A stretch of DNA of 64,000 bases from M3007 sp043764095 (GCA_043764095.1 JAYUKX010000056.1:62001-126000), one strand, 5' to 3'. Positions 53,801 to 62,052 are shown, counted from the first letter of the stretch. Notes: a model not told the origin generated them from the letters alone. Numbers and translations are program-made.

Positions 53801-54537
53801 CACAAACCCCATTAGCGGCTTTTATTGGTCAAAGTGCGCAAGGTATCTGGACGCTGCGCCTCAAGGATGTACTGGCTGGCGAAGGCGGTACTTTGGAATC
53901 GTTGCAATTTGATATTTGTCAGTCATTGGAAGTAAATCCGCCAACAATTGTCACCAATAATATTCTCGGCTTGGATAATGGAACGAATAAGGTTGTTTCT
54001 TCCGATTATTTGTTGATTAATGATGCCGATAATACCCACGAACAATTGGTTTTGACCTTGTTAACAGTGCCTTACCACGGCTACTTGGCCAAGGATGGTA
54101 TCTCATTGGTGCAAGGTGACAAATTTACCCAATCCGATATAGACAATGGCATTATCCGTTATTACAATGATGGAACAGGGGCAACCAGCGATTATTTCCG
54201 TTTTGTGGTGAGCGACGGCAATGGCGGTTTTTATGGTACACCTACCTTTTTGATCCAAATCACGGTAGATGCGCCTGAATTGGCGGCCAACAACTACGCT
54301 TTCCGCCTTTCTCCCAATCCAGCACAGGATGCAGTTTGGATTACATTGGAGCAACCTGTAATGGATGATTTAAGTGTTTTGGTGTATAATACATCGGGAC
54401 AATTGGTGCGCTCGGAGGTGATGGCCCGCGGCAATACACGCCACCAAATCATGATGGCTACTTTGCCTCGTGGTATGTATTTTGTACAGGCCAGCGGTAA
54501 AGATGGCGTGCGCGTGGAGAAATTGATGTTGAAATAA
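50869..54537 (+). CDS. Secreted reprolysin-like metallopeptidase homologue (paralogue 1), T9SS cargo
   Basis: 1222 residues. Signal peptide (MKSKLLLLFLFSFSILRA/Q), propeptide-like region to ~200, a metzincin-type domain (~205-440), Ig-like modules, a proprotein-convertase P domain (~890-1010, LKGFHGEFSDLDVRLISPAG), a cadherin/VCBS-like module (~1020-1120) and a T9SS type A sorting domain (RLSPNPAQDAVWITLEQPVM). The active-site helix reads QELGHQLGGGH from 358, so the first zinc ligand of HExxHxxGxxH is Gln358, not His. The Met-turn (STIMSY) is present. It is either a dead protease or one with altered metal binding. A paralogue follows immediately downstream. Confidence 0.9.
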   Translation: MKSKLLLLFLFSFSILRAQEFFKSIPSNQLPTAENGKARTWMPTAYSAWQLNLNALSAAIQSAPMEFTTAAYYNNSSVVAIPQPDGRTEDFAIFKVQSCEQAIYDKHPEIRTFAGRSLSNPAKTIRGSITIRGFRLMINEEDKSTSFVEPYLEGNTMYYLAYRVNAISKDLFPQGLSRGVAPNAPENTLPDVAALATTSGVSERSTELVQLKKYRLAVSCTGEFGQDHGGTKEGAFAGIVEYANWTSSLFERDMALRLELVAKSEDVAFFDPVTDPFPSTNPLSLLATNGLVINGFVGIDKYDIAHNFSRYDPATAGGILGVAGAIGNGCVESNKADGVSTGFKNVDYGANFVNTIGQELGHQLGGGHTWNRCGGGNGRNGSSAFEPGSGSTIMSYGGACGSDNVQSDSDLYFHAGSIEEIKAYYTFFFGATCGTFTETTNHIPQVTLPYTNDFFIPIKTPFELDGSATDEDGDTISYCWEQMNTGPETPLQTPVGNSPLFRTWPPNANTNRYFPALGKVLANTFEVTEQLPTYSRDLDFRLSARDNRPSDGGTNWADVSFRATDLAGPFVVMQPNLASVSWKSGEYVAVKWDVSNTFAAPVSCKKVNIRLSTDGGLTWPTTLATGVTNDGEHTISVPNIVTTKARIRVDAADNVFYDVSNFNFKIEAPTQPSFTAAMSENSGTLCLPNTFTAEVLTAAVLGFSNTATIEIVAGNLPATATVSLSKTSVQPGQSATLTVDMSNVTQAGIFTFDIKVSAAGATDVIFPVTITTITNDFSTMALQSPSDGSSNLVQSQILRWTKATDAETYNLQLSTSANFAPGTIVATKSNTQLDTFKIPFLLEKSKAYYWRIRPNNACSPHAWTEPYFFSTLTESCANFGPADLPKSIAPGISSVIESKTELLSNTIITDINIKQLKGFHGEFSDLDVRLISPAGTEVTLFKSKCQGYNGVFDLALDDSAPSSFSCPPSNLGNSYVRPQTPLAAFIGQSAQGIWTLRLKDVLAGEGGTLESLQFDICQSLEVNPPTIVTNNILGLDNGTNKVVSSDYLLINDADNTHEQLVLTLLTVPYHGYLAKDGISLVQGDKFTQSDIDNGIIRYYNDGTGATSDYFRFVVSDGNGGFYGTPTFLIQITVDAPELAANNYAFRLSPNPAQDAVWITLEQPVMDDLSVLVYNTSGQLVRSEVMARGNTRHQIMMATLPRGMYFVQASGKDGVRVEKLMLK

Positions 54538-54567
54538 TTGTAGATTTATCAAACTATATATTTAGAT

Positions 54568-54619
54568 GCGGTTTGTAGGTGTTTTAATTTTACATGTTAA
54601 AGCACTTACAAACAGCCGC
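54568..54619. terminator. Hairpin between the tandem metallopeptidase-like genes
   Basis: GCGGTTTGTAgGTG (from 54568) pairs imperfectly with CACtTACAAAcagCCGC (to 54619) around an AT-rich loop. No T-tract follows, so it may be an mRNA-processing or attenuation structure. Confidence 0.4.
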
Positions 54620-54648
54620 TAAAAACGTCTAACCAATCAAGTTCACTT

Positions 54649-57600
54649 ATGAAAGGTAAACTATTACTCATATTATTATTCCCTTTTACTGGGCTTTCGG
54701 CACAGTCATTTTTTAAATCCATTCCAGCAGGAATGCTTCCAGCAGCCAAAGATGGTGCAACGCGCACGTGGACACCGTCGGAATACACCGCTTGGCAACT
54801 CAATTTGGATGCCCTTTCTGCGGCGATTCAATCAGCCCCCATTGAATTTACACCTGCTGCTTACTACAATAATACATCGGTAGTAGCCATTCCGCAACCC
54901 GATGGCACTACGGAGGACTTTGCCATTTTTAAGGTGCAAGCCTGTGAGCAAGCCGTTTACGACAAACACCCCGAAATCAGGACTTTTGCTGGTCGTTCTG
55001 TGCGTAATCCAGCCAAAACGATCCGCGGTAGCATCACTATTCGAGGTTTTCGAGTGATGGTTACAGGCGACAATTATAATACATCATTTGTAGAGCCTTA
55101 TTTGGAAGGACAAACAGATTATTATTTGGCCTATAATGCCAGTGATGCACCCCATGACCTCCTGCCTCCGGGGCTTACCCGTGGTGTAGATCCAAATACA
55201 CCAACTTATATCCGCCCCGAACTGCCTGCTACAGTTACACAAGTGGCCGAGCGCGGAAGTGCGGAGTTGGTACAATTGAAAAAATATCGTTTTGCTGTTT
55301 CCTGCGCGGGTGAATTTGGAGCTGACCACGGTGGTACAAAAGCATTGGCATTTGCGGCAGTGGTAGAATATTCCAACTGGGTGAGTAGTATTTTTGAAAG
55401 AGATATTTCCTTGCGCCTCGAATTGTTAGCTGTTTCGGAGGAAATGTCGTTTTTCAATCCCAGTACTGATCCATTCCAATCCCCTATTACCGAAGAATTA
55501 CTTGCAACGAGTAGTATTGTCATCAATGGTTTTGCTGGAATAAACGGCTATGACGTAGGACACGTATATGGTCGTTATGTATCTGGTGCCGGTGGCATTG
55601 CCGGTGGTAATGGTTGCGTATCGACGAGTAAGGCTAGAGGCGTTTCAACTGGTGATGGTGGTAATAACTATGGCCCCGGGTTTATCAGTATCATCGGACA
55701 GGAAGTAGGACACCAATTGGATGCCGGACATACCTGGAACCGCTGTAGCACGATTGCTGGCCGTGCCGGACAGAGTGCCTTTGAACCGGGTAGCGGCTCT
55801 ACGATCATGTCGTATGCGGGTTCGTGTGGTAGCGATAATGTGCAGGGTTATTCGGATTTATACTACCATTCGGGGTCTATTGAAGAAATTAAGCGGTTTT
55901 ATACATTTTTTTTTGGTGCTAATTGCGGCACATTAACGGAAACGACAAATCATCATCCTACAGTTACGTTGACTTATACCAACGACTTTTTTATTCCCAT
56001 CAAAACGCCTTTTGAACTCAATGGTATTGCAACGGATGAAGACGGCGATGCGCTTTCTTATTGCTGGGAGCAAATGAATACCGATATTGAAACACCGCTA
56101 CAAAGTCCCGCAGGGTCAGTGCCATTGTTCCGTACTTGGCTACCCAATGATAAAACCAACCGCTATTTCCCAACCTTGGCCACGGTGTTATCCAATGGAT
56201 TTGATGTTACGGAACAATTGCCCACGTATTCCCGCGATATGGATTTTCGCCTCACTGCCCGCGATAACAACCCAAGCGGTGGCGGTGTACATTGGGCCGA
56301 TGTTTCTTTCCGCGCAACAGATTTGGCGGGGCCATTCGTCGTACAACAGCCGAATACCGCAACAGAAATTTGGAAAATTGGCGAATTTGTGGCTGTAAAA
56401 TGGGATGTAGCCAATACGTTTGCTGCGCCCGTCAATTGTAAAAAAGTAAATATCCGCCTTAGCACCGACGGCGGTCTTACTTGGCCAACCACCCTTGCAA
56501 CTGGTGTAGCCAACGATGGAGAACATACCATAAGCGTGCCAAATACCACTACAAACAAAGCCCGGATTCGTATTGATGCAGCAGATAATGTATTTTTCGA
56601 TGTATCAAATACCAATTTTAAAATAGAAGCACCCACACAACCTTCTTTCACAGCAGCGATGAGCGAAAATTCCGCTTCGCTTTGTTTGCCCAGTAGTTTT
56701 AGTGCACAAGTACTTACCACTTCTGTTTTAGGGTTTAATAATCCCGCAACGATCGCCATCGTACCGGGAAATATGCCCTCAACGGCTGTTGTTACACTTA
56801 GTACCAACACTGTGCAGCCAGGCGAATCGGCTACGCTCAATGTGGATATGTCAGATGTAAAGCAATCAGGTACTTTTACGTTCAATATTAAAGTGACGGC
56901 CACCGGCGCAGCAGATATTGTATTCCCAGTAACGATCACAACCATTACGAGTGATTTTTCTACCATGGCACTGCAATCCCCTTCTGATGGTAGTACCAAT
57001 TTGGTGCAGTCGCAAGTATTACGCTGGTCAAAGGCTACTGATGCAGAAAGTTATAACCTCCAATTGTCTACCAGCGCGTCTTTTGCGCCGGGTACAATTA
57101 TCGCCACCAAGAGTAATACACAATTGGATACGTTTAAAATACCATTCCTTTTAGAGAAAAATAAGGCGTATTTCTGGCGTATTCGACCCAATAACCCTTG
57201 TGGGCCACATGCTTGGACAGAGCCTTATTTCTTTTCAACTTTAACAGAAAATTGCGCCAAATTTGGCCCTGCTGATCTACCCAAAAGTATTGCGCCGGGT
57301 ATTTCTTCCATCGTGGAATCCAAAACAGAATTGATCTCCAATACCATTATTACAGATATCAATATCGAGGAATTAAAGGGTTTTCATGGCGAATTTTCTG
57401 ATTTGGATGTCCGCTTGATTTCACCTGCGGGTACCGAGGTAGTCTTGTTCAAAAATAAGTGTCAAGGGTACAATGGCGTGTTTGATTTGAGTATAGATGA
57501 TAGTGCACCCAATGCCTTCTCGTGTCCGCCCAGCAATACAGGCACAGCGTATGTACGCCCACAAAGCCCATTATCGGCTTTTATTGGTCAAAGTGCACAA

Positions 57601-58296
57601 GGTATCTGGACATTGCGGCTCAAGGATGTGCTGGCTGGCGAAGGCGGCACTTTGGAAGCGTTGCAATTTGATATTTGTCAGTCATTGGAAGTAAATCCAC
57701 CAACGATTGTCACCAATAATATCCTTGGCTTAGACAATGGCACGAATAAGGTTGTTTCTTCCGATTATTTGTTGATTAATGATGCCGATAATACCCACGA
57801 CCAATTGGTTTTGACCTTGTTAACAGTGCCTTACCATGGTTACTTGGCCAAGGATGGTTTTGCGTTGGTGCAAGGCGATCAATTCACACAGACCGATATC
57901 GACAATGGCATTATCCGTTACTACAATGATGGAACAGGGGCAACCAGCGATTATTTCCGTTTTGTGGTGAGCGATGGCAATGGCGGCTACTATGGCACAC
58001 CTACTTTTTTGATCCAAATCACGGTAGATGCGCCTGAATTGGCTGCAAATAAATATGCTTTCCGCCTTTCTCCGAATCCAGCACAGGATGCGGTTTGGAT
58101 TACACTGGAGCAACCTGTAATGGATGACTTGAGTATTTTGGTATTTAATACATCGGGACAATTGGTGCGCTCGGAGGTAATGGCACGTGGTAATACACGC
58201 CACCAAATTGCGATGGCTACTTTGCCTCGTGGTATGTATTTTGTACAGGCCAGCGGTAAAGACGGCGTAAGGGTGGAAAAACTGATGTTGAAATAA
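54649..58296 (+). CDS. Secreted reprolysin-like metallopeptidase homologue (paralogue 2), T9SS cargo
   Basis: 1215 residues with the same domain order as paralogue 1. Signal peptide MKGKLLLILLFPFTGLSA/Q; metzincin domain; P domain; cadherin/VCBS-like module; T9SS domain (RLSPNPAQDAVWITLEQPVM). The active-site helix is QEVGHQLDAGH from 351: Gln replaces the first His, and the conserved Gly is Asp358. The Met-turn (STIMSY) is kept. The last ~270 residues are almost identical to paralogue 1, while the first ~320 differ much more, which suggests recent gene conversion of the 3' part. Presumably secreted and cell-surface attached. Confidence 0.9.
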   Translation: MKGKLLLILLFPFTGLSAQSFFKSIPAGMLPAAKDGATRTWTPSEYTAWQLNLDALSAAIQSAPIEFTPAAYYNNTSVVAIPQPDGTTEDFAIFKVQACEQAVYDKHPEIRTFAGRSVRNPAKTIRGSITIRGFRVMVTGDNYNTSFVEPYLEGQTDYYLAYNASDAPHDLLPPGLTRGVDPNTPTYIRPELPATVTQVAERGSAELVQLKKYRFAVSCAGEFGADHGGTKALAFAAVVEYSNWVSSIFERDISLRLELLAVSEEMSFFNPSTDPFQSPITEELLATSSIVINGFAGINGYDVGHVYGRYVSGAGGIAGGNGCVSTSKARGVSTGDGGNNYGPGFISIIGQEVGHQLDAGHTWNRCSTIAGRAGQSAFEPGSGSTIMSYAGSCGSDNVQGYSDLYYHSGSIEEIKRFYTFFFGANCGTLTETTNHHPTVTLTYTNDFFIPIKTPFELNGIATDEDGDALSYCWEQMNTDIETPLQSPAGSVPLFRTWLPNDKTNRYFPTLATVLSNGFDVTEQLPTYSRDMDFRLTARDNNPSGGGVHWADVSFRATDLAGPFVVQQPNTATEIWKIGEFVAVKWDVANTFAAPVNCKKVNIRLSTDGGLTWPTTLATGVANDGEHTISVPNTTTNKARIRIDAADNVFFDVSNTNFKIEAPTQPSFTAAMSENSASLCLPSSFSAQVLTTSVLGFNNPATIAIVPGNMPSTAVVTLSTNTVQPGESATLNVDMSDVKQSGTFTFNIKVTATGAADIVFPVTITTITSDFSTMALQSPSDGSTNLVQSQVLRWSKATDAESYNLQLSTSASFAPGTIIATKSNTQLDTFKIPFLLEKNKAYFWRIRPNNPCGPHAWTEPYFFSTLTENCAKFGPADLPKSIAPGISSIVESKTELISNTIITDINIEELKGFHGEFSDLDVRLISPAGTEVVLFKNKCQGYNGVFDLSIDDSAPNAFSCPPSNTGTAYVRPQSPLSAFIGQSAQGIWTLRLKDVLAGEGGTLEALQFDICQSLEVNPPTIVTNNILGLDNGTNKVVSSDYLLINDADNTHDQLVLTLLTVPYHGYLAKDGFALVQGDQFTQTDIDNGIIRYYNDGTGATSDYFRFVVSDGNGGYYGTPTFLIQITVDAPELAANKYAFRLSPNPAQDAVWITLEQPVMDDLSILVFNTSGQLVRSEVMARGNTRHQIAMATLPRGMYFVQASGKDGVRVEKLMLK

Positions 58297-58337
58297 ACTT
58301 CGCAATATTTTCGGCGTGGTTTTATACAGTCTAATGC

Positions 58338-58586
58338 CATCAATTTAATGATCTGCCAACCACGGAGTGGTTAAACTTGAATAGCCCCGAATGAAATTCG
58401 GGTTCGATGTGTAAGTGTATGTTGAAGAACCCTGAAAGGGGTTCAACGTAATGAAACGCTCACAATACGTTGAAGTTCAACTACTCCGTAGTTGTTAAAA
58501 AACACCGCATTCCCAAACCCCGAATTTCATTCAGGGCTACTCAAGTTTAACCACTCCGTGGTTGGTAGATCATTAAGTTGACGATG
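58338..58586. repeat. 249-bp inverted-repeat element made of nested hairpins
   Basis: The left arm (58338-~58412) and right arm (~58515-58586) are complementary over ~70 bp with few mismatches; both include AACCACGGAGTGGTTAAAC and GAATGAAATTCGGG or complements. The centre has AACCCTGAAAGGGGTT and AACTACTCCGTAGTT hairpins. There is no coding frame. It resembles dispersed intergenic palindrome elements of Bacteroidota and Planctomycetes. It lies between convergent genes. Confidence 0.8.
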
Positions 58587-58654
58587 TTAATCATGCCTAA
58601 TAATTAGGATGAAACCCATTTCCTGTTTTGCCGAAATATTTACTTAAAATGGTT

Positions 58655-59521
58655 TTAAAACAAACTATCGCGTTTTAGCAAATCCATAAACTCGATGGCA
58701 CCTTTTTTATTGAGGTGAATAAGATCGCCAAAGCAGGAAGGATCGGTGAGTGCCTGACTATAATCCTTAACGGTCAGTCCCGTCCTTTTTTCTACGGCAG
58801 TGCGTAAATCAGTCAAATTACGCCAATCGCGCACCATACCCGGATAAAATGGGCCAATAACCAATTCGATGGGTGCACCAGCTTGTTGTGCAATACGCAC
58901 TGTTTCGGCAAGTTGTTGCACCCATTTTTCTTTTACTTTGATATAAAAGGTATCTAAAGGTGTGGTAGCGGCCGTTGTGGCCAAAATTTGTCGGTCAACA
59001 ATCCAGTCTTTATCGGTTTTATTGCGATAATACACCGACCGTTGATATACTTCGCTATTGTGTGCAAATAAATCGGAAATTTTTGCGCCCCAAAATACAT
59101 CATCAGATTGGCCATGAATCAAGGTGTCGAGCCTTGGAGATGCACTAGCATAGCAAACAAACCCCGCGATCAATTCCTTATTATCGCGGTCGAGCATTGT
59201 AATATCGAGCACGATAGTAGGCTTGTTGGGATAGCGTTCTAGGTAATCGGCAACCAGGTTTTTGGCGAGGTTGATCGGAAGGCCATTATAACTTAGATTG
59301 GCTGTTTTTTTTCCTGTAATGGCCTCCACATGAGGTTGATAAAAAGATAATCCCCTCGAATTGCCTACAAAAAGAATATCGGCTGCAGCCGCTCCATTGT
59401 ACAATTGGGTATAACGGAATTGGCTATCTTTAATAAGATGTGTTAAAAAAGCACCGGCGACACGGTCGCCCACAAATACTGTAATCAACAAAAGGCAAAA
59501 CCAAATAGTCGCTTTTTTCAT
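58655..59521 (-). CDS. SGNH-like secreted protein
   Basis: 288 residues with an N-terminal membrane anchor or signal (~5-25). Block I-like FVGNSRGLSFYQP and the C-terminal DLIHLNKKGAIEF (Asp-x-x-His) fit SGNH/DltD-like esterases, and GPFYPGMVRDW lies between. The Ser of GNSR replaces GDSL's position. Such proteins modify cell-surface polysaccharides or teichoic-acid-like polymers; the substrate is unknown here. It is divergent from the acyltransferase pair and has a promoter element 4 nt before its ATG. Confidence 0.75.
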   Translation of the reverse strand: MKKATIWFCLLLITVFVGDRVAGAFLTHLIKDSQFRYTQLYNGAAAADILFVGNSRGLSFYQPHVEAITGKKTANLSYNGLPINLAKNLVADYLERYPNKPTIVLDITMLDRDNKELIAGFVCYASASPRLDTLIHGQSDDVFWGAKISDLFAHNSEVYQRSVYYRNKTDKDWIVDRQILATTAATTPLDTFYIKVKEKWVQQLAETVRIAQQAGAPIELVIGPFYPGMVRDWRNLTDLRTAVEKRTGLTVKDYSQALTDPSCFGDLIHLNKKGAIEFMDLLKRDSLF

Positions 59522-59525
59522 GCTG

Positions 59526-59533
59526 CAAAAGTA
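59526..59533 (-). promoter_or_regulatory. TAnnTTTG element 4 nt before the SGNH-like gene
   Basis: Minus-strand TACTTTTG followed by CAGC and ATG (59519-59521). It lies back to back with the divergent TACTTTTG at 59557-59564. Confidence 0.5.
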
Positions 59534-59556
59534 GTGTAAAGGTCAATTGTTTTTTC

Positions 59557-59564
59557 TACTTTTG
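59557..59564 (+). promoter_or_regulatory. Promoter -7 element of the acyltransferase pair
   Basis: TACTTTTG lies 17 nt before the GTG start of the gene at 59582. It is divergent to the SGNH-gene element, so the two promoters share a ~23-bp intervening region. Confidence 0.5.
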
Positions 59565-59581
59565 CGTCAAATAATAAAATT

Positions 59582-60436
59582 GTGCAACCAATTAGAATAG
59601 ATGTAGCTAAGGTATTAGCAGAAAAAAGTCCCACTATAGCGCGGTTTATGCCACGTTTTATACTGAATTGGCTAAGGCGTACTATTCACGAGGATGAATT
59701 TAATATAGGTTTGGAAATCTCCAAAGACATGAAAGACCTTGATTTTGCCTCTTGGGTACTCCAATACCTGCAAGTAAATGTAGATAGTAAAAACCGCGAA
59801 AATATCCCCACCGAAGGTGGTGTTATTGTGGCTTCCAATCATCCATTGGGTGGTGTGGATGGCGTAGCGTTGATGCAGGAAGCCGGTAAAGCCCGTGCTG
59901 ATATTCGCTTTGTGGTGAACGATATTTTGACCAATTTGCCCAATTTCGAGAAGATTGTAGTGGGGGTAAACAAGCATGGCGCTAACCCTCGTGCAGGATT
60001 GGAAGCCATCGAAAACGCCTATGCCAGTGGTAGTACCATACTTATTTTTCCCGCTGGCTTGTGTTCTCGCCAACAAGACGACGGTACAATCATGGATTTG
60101 GTATGGCATAAGAGTTTTGTAGCGCGCTCGCAAAAATATAACCTCCCGATCGTACCTACTTTTATTGAAGGAAGGAACTCCAATTGGTTTTATGGGCTGG
60201 CGCGTTGGCGTAAAAAACTGGGTATTAACGTAAATTTGGAAATGTTTTATTTGCCGGATGAAATGTTCAAACAGCGCGGGCAAAAAATTAATATTACCTT
60301 TGGACGGCCCATTGCGCCTTCGGTATTTGACAAAAGTCGAAAAACAGACGATTGGGCAGCCTTACTCCGCGAGTTTGTCTATGTCTTTCCCACCAATGAA
60401 AATCTTACTTTTGAAGATTTTGTTAAAAATAAATAG
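59582..60436 (+). CDS. PlsC-like acyltransferase (probable glycine-lipid O-acyltransferase GlsA)
   Basis: 284 residues, GTG start at 59582. Glycerol-acyltransferase fold with VIVASNHPLGGVDGVAL (His87 and Asp93, the catalytic pair) and FPAGLCSRQQDDG (block III). In Bacteroides the pair GlsB (N-acyltransferase) and GlsA (O-acyltransferase) makes glycine lipids; here an OlsB-like GNAT follows 8 bp later, matching that arrangement. The exact lipid (glycine, serine-glycine or ornithine) is not certain. Confidence 0.82.
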   Translation: MQPIRIDVAKVLAEKSPTIARFMPRFILNWLRRTIHEDEFNIGLEISKDMKDLDFASWVLQYLQVNVDSKNRENIPTEGGVIVASNHPLGGVDGVALMQEAGKARADIRFVVNDILTNLPNFEKIVVGVNKHGANPRAGLEAIENAYASGSTILIFPAGLCSRQQDDGTIMDLVWHKSFVARSQKYNLPIVPTFIEGRNSNWFYGLARWRKKLGINVNLEMFYLPDEMFKQRGQKINITFGRPIAPSVFDKSRKTDDWAALLREFVYVFPTNENLTFEDFVKNK

Positions 60437-60444
60437 CATATAAT

Positions 60445-61386
60445 TTGAAACCTGTAATAGCACCCATTGATCGAGCATTAATTGAATCTGAATTAAATTC
60501 GGAGCGATTTATCCGTCCTACGCATTATTTGGACAACGAGATTTATATCATCAATGGTAACGATTGCCCCAATACCATGCTCGAAATTGGTCGACTCCGG
60601 GAAGAATCCTTCCGTGCAGGCGGCGGAGGTACAGGAAAAGAGACCGATGTGGATTCTTTTGATTCTGGGCAATACGCTTATAATCAATTGATTGTATGGG
60701 ATCCGTCTGTTAAAGAAATTGTAGGTGGTTACCGCTATGTACGTTGTATCAAAAACCGCGATGAGGCCGGTAAATACCACCTCAGTACATCGGAAATTGT
60801 AGATTACTCGGAGCGGTTAAAAGAGCATTATTTCCCAACGACTATCGAGTTGGGGCGTAGTTTTGTACAGCCTATGTTCCAGCCTCGTGCAGAGAATAGG
60901 CGTAATTTGTTTTCATTGGATAACCTTTGGGACGGGTTGGGCGCACTTACGGTGTTGTATCCACAAATCGAGTATTTTTTTGGTAAAATTACCATGTACA
61001 ATACGTATAATAAGGAAGCACGCGACCATTTACTCCGGTTCATGCACCATTATTTTCCGGATTCCGACAAAATGGTTATTTTCCCACATCCGCTGGAAAT
61101 GGAATACGATTGCGCGGAGTTTATGGCTGAAATAAAGGACTTGCCCTACGAAAAAGGGTATGTAGTCATGAATAAAAAGGTGCGCTCATTAGGCGAAAAC
61201 ATACCACCTCTGTTCAATTCTTATATGAGCCTTTCGCCTACGATGAAGACTTTTGGCACCGCCGTGAATCCGCATTTTGGCGCAGTGGAAGAAACCGGTA
61301 TTATGGTGACGATTAAGGATATTTATGCAGGGAAAAAGGATAGACATATCAATAGTTATTTGGATTATTTGGCGAGTAAGAAATAG
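60445..61386 (+). CDS. GNAT-type N-acyltransferase (probable GlsB/OlsB)
   Basis: 313 residues; start TTG at 60445 (MKPVIAPIDR). It belongs to the OlsB-like GNAT family: YIINGNDCPNTMLEIGRLRE, FRAGGGGTGKETDVDSFD, VGGYRYVRC and IELGRSFVQPMFQP. The protein transfers a 3-hydroxyacyl chain from ACP to an amino-acid amine as the first step of amino-lipid synthesis; the PlsC-like neighbour would add the second chain. An 8-bp gap indicates an operon. Its length exceeds that of OlsB of Rhizobia. Confidence 0.82.
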   Translation: MKPVIAPIDRALIESELNSERFIRPTHYLDNEIYIINGNDCPNTMLEIGRLREESFRAGGGGTGKETDVDSFDSGQYAYNQLIVWDPSVKEIVGGYRYVRCIKNRDEAGKYHLSTSEIVDYSERLKEHYFPTTIELGRSFVQPMFQPRAENRRNLFSLDNLWDGLGALTVLYPQIEYFFGKITMYNTYNKEARDHLLRFMHHYFPDSDKMVIFPHPLEMEYDCAEFMAEIKDLPYEKGYVVMNKKVRSLGENIPPLFNSYMSLSPTMKTFGTAVNPHFGAVEETGIMVTIKDIYAGKKDRHINSYLDYLASKK

Positions 61387-61393
61387 TAGTGCG

Positions 61394-61401
61394 TACCTTT
61401 G
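61394..61401 (+). promoter_or_regulatory. TAnnTTTG element 4 nt before the ACP phosphodiesterase-like gene
   Basis: TACCTTTG, then CCCC, then ATG at 61406. A TTTG 22 nt upstream lies within the end of the preceding gene and may be the -33 element. It implies a leaderless transcript. Confidence 0.55.
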
Positions 61402-61405
61402 CCCC

Positions 61406-61990
61406 ATGAACCACCTCGCACATTGTTTTTTATCCTTTGGCAACGAAGACCTATTACTCGGAAATTTTATCGGCGATTATATCAAAGGTAATCAGTGGGA
61501 AAAGTATCCGTTGGGGGTGCAGCGCGGTATTTTGCTCCACCGCACTATCGACTCCTTTACAGACAGTAATCCGTGGACACACCAATGCTCAGCGCGGATA
61601 AGACCATATTCCAAGCGATTTTCGGGGCCGGTGGTTGATATTTTGTTCGATCATTTATTGGCCATAAATTGGGAGCGGTACAGCCCAAAAACGCTTTCGG
61701 AATTTGCACAAGAAACCTATACCATGCTCGAACACCGCAGGCTCGAAATGCCTTTGGATTTGCAAGACCGACTGCCGCGGATGGTAGCAGGTAACTTTCT
61801 GCAAGGCTATGGCCACCGCGAAGGTTTGGACTTTGTTTTTAGCCGATTTATGAAACGCCTGTCCATTCCATTCGATCAAGCGGCGATGCTCGACTTCTTT
61901 GAGGCGCATATTGGTGCGTTTGAAAACGATTTTAACCAGTTTTTCCCTGAATTAATTGAAAAAGCAAAAACTTACATACAGGATAACTAA
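61406..61990 (+). CDS. ACP phosphodiesterase-like protein (DUF479, AcpH family)
   Basis: 194 residues from ATG 61406 (MNHLAHCFLSFGNED), chosen because it starts the conserved N-terminal motif; a longer frame starts inside the previous gene. Family motifs are LAHCFLS, LGNFIGDYIKG, GILLHRTIDSFTD and VDILFDHLLAINW, with His and Asp metal ligands of an HD-like fold. AcpH removes 4'-phosphopantetheine from acyl carrier protein; in Bacteroidota the activity is not proven. Its position beside lipid acyltransferases fits. Confidence 0.85.
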   Translation: MNHLAHCFLSFGNEDLLLGNFIGDYIKGNQWEKYPLGVQRGILLHRTIDSFTDSNPWTHQCSARIRPYSKRFSGPVVDILFDHLLAINWERYSPKTLSEFAQETYTMLEHRRLEMPLDLQDRLPRMVAGNFLQGYGHREGLDFVFSRFMKRLSIPFDQAAMLDFFEAHIGAFENDFNQFFPELIEKAKTYIQDN

Positions 61991-62052
61991 AAAATTGTGT
62001 TTCTTTGCGCCGGAATTTATTACCGAAATCATTAAAAGTCCTTTGAAATAGT

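Noticed and set aside
58381..58460. GGTTCGA-like sequence as a tRNA T-arm
   Set aside because: No cloverleaf can be formed; the match belongs to the 249-bp inverted repeat.
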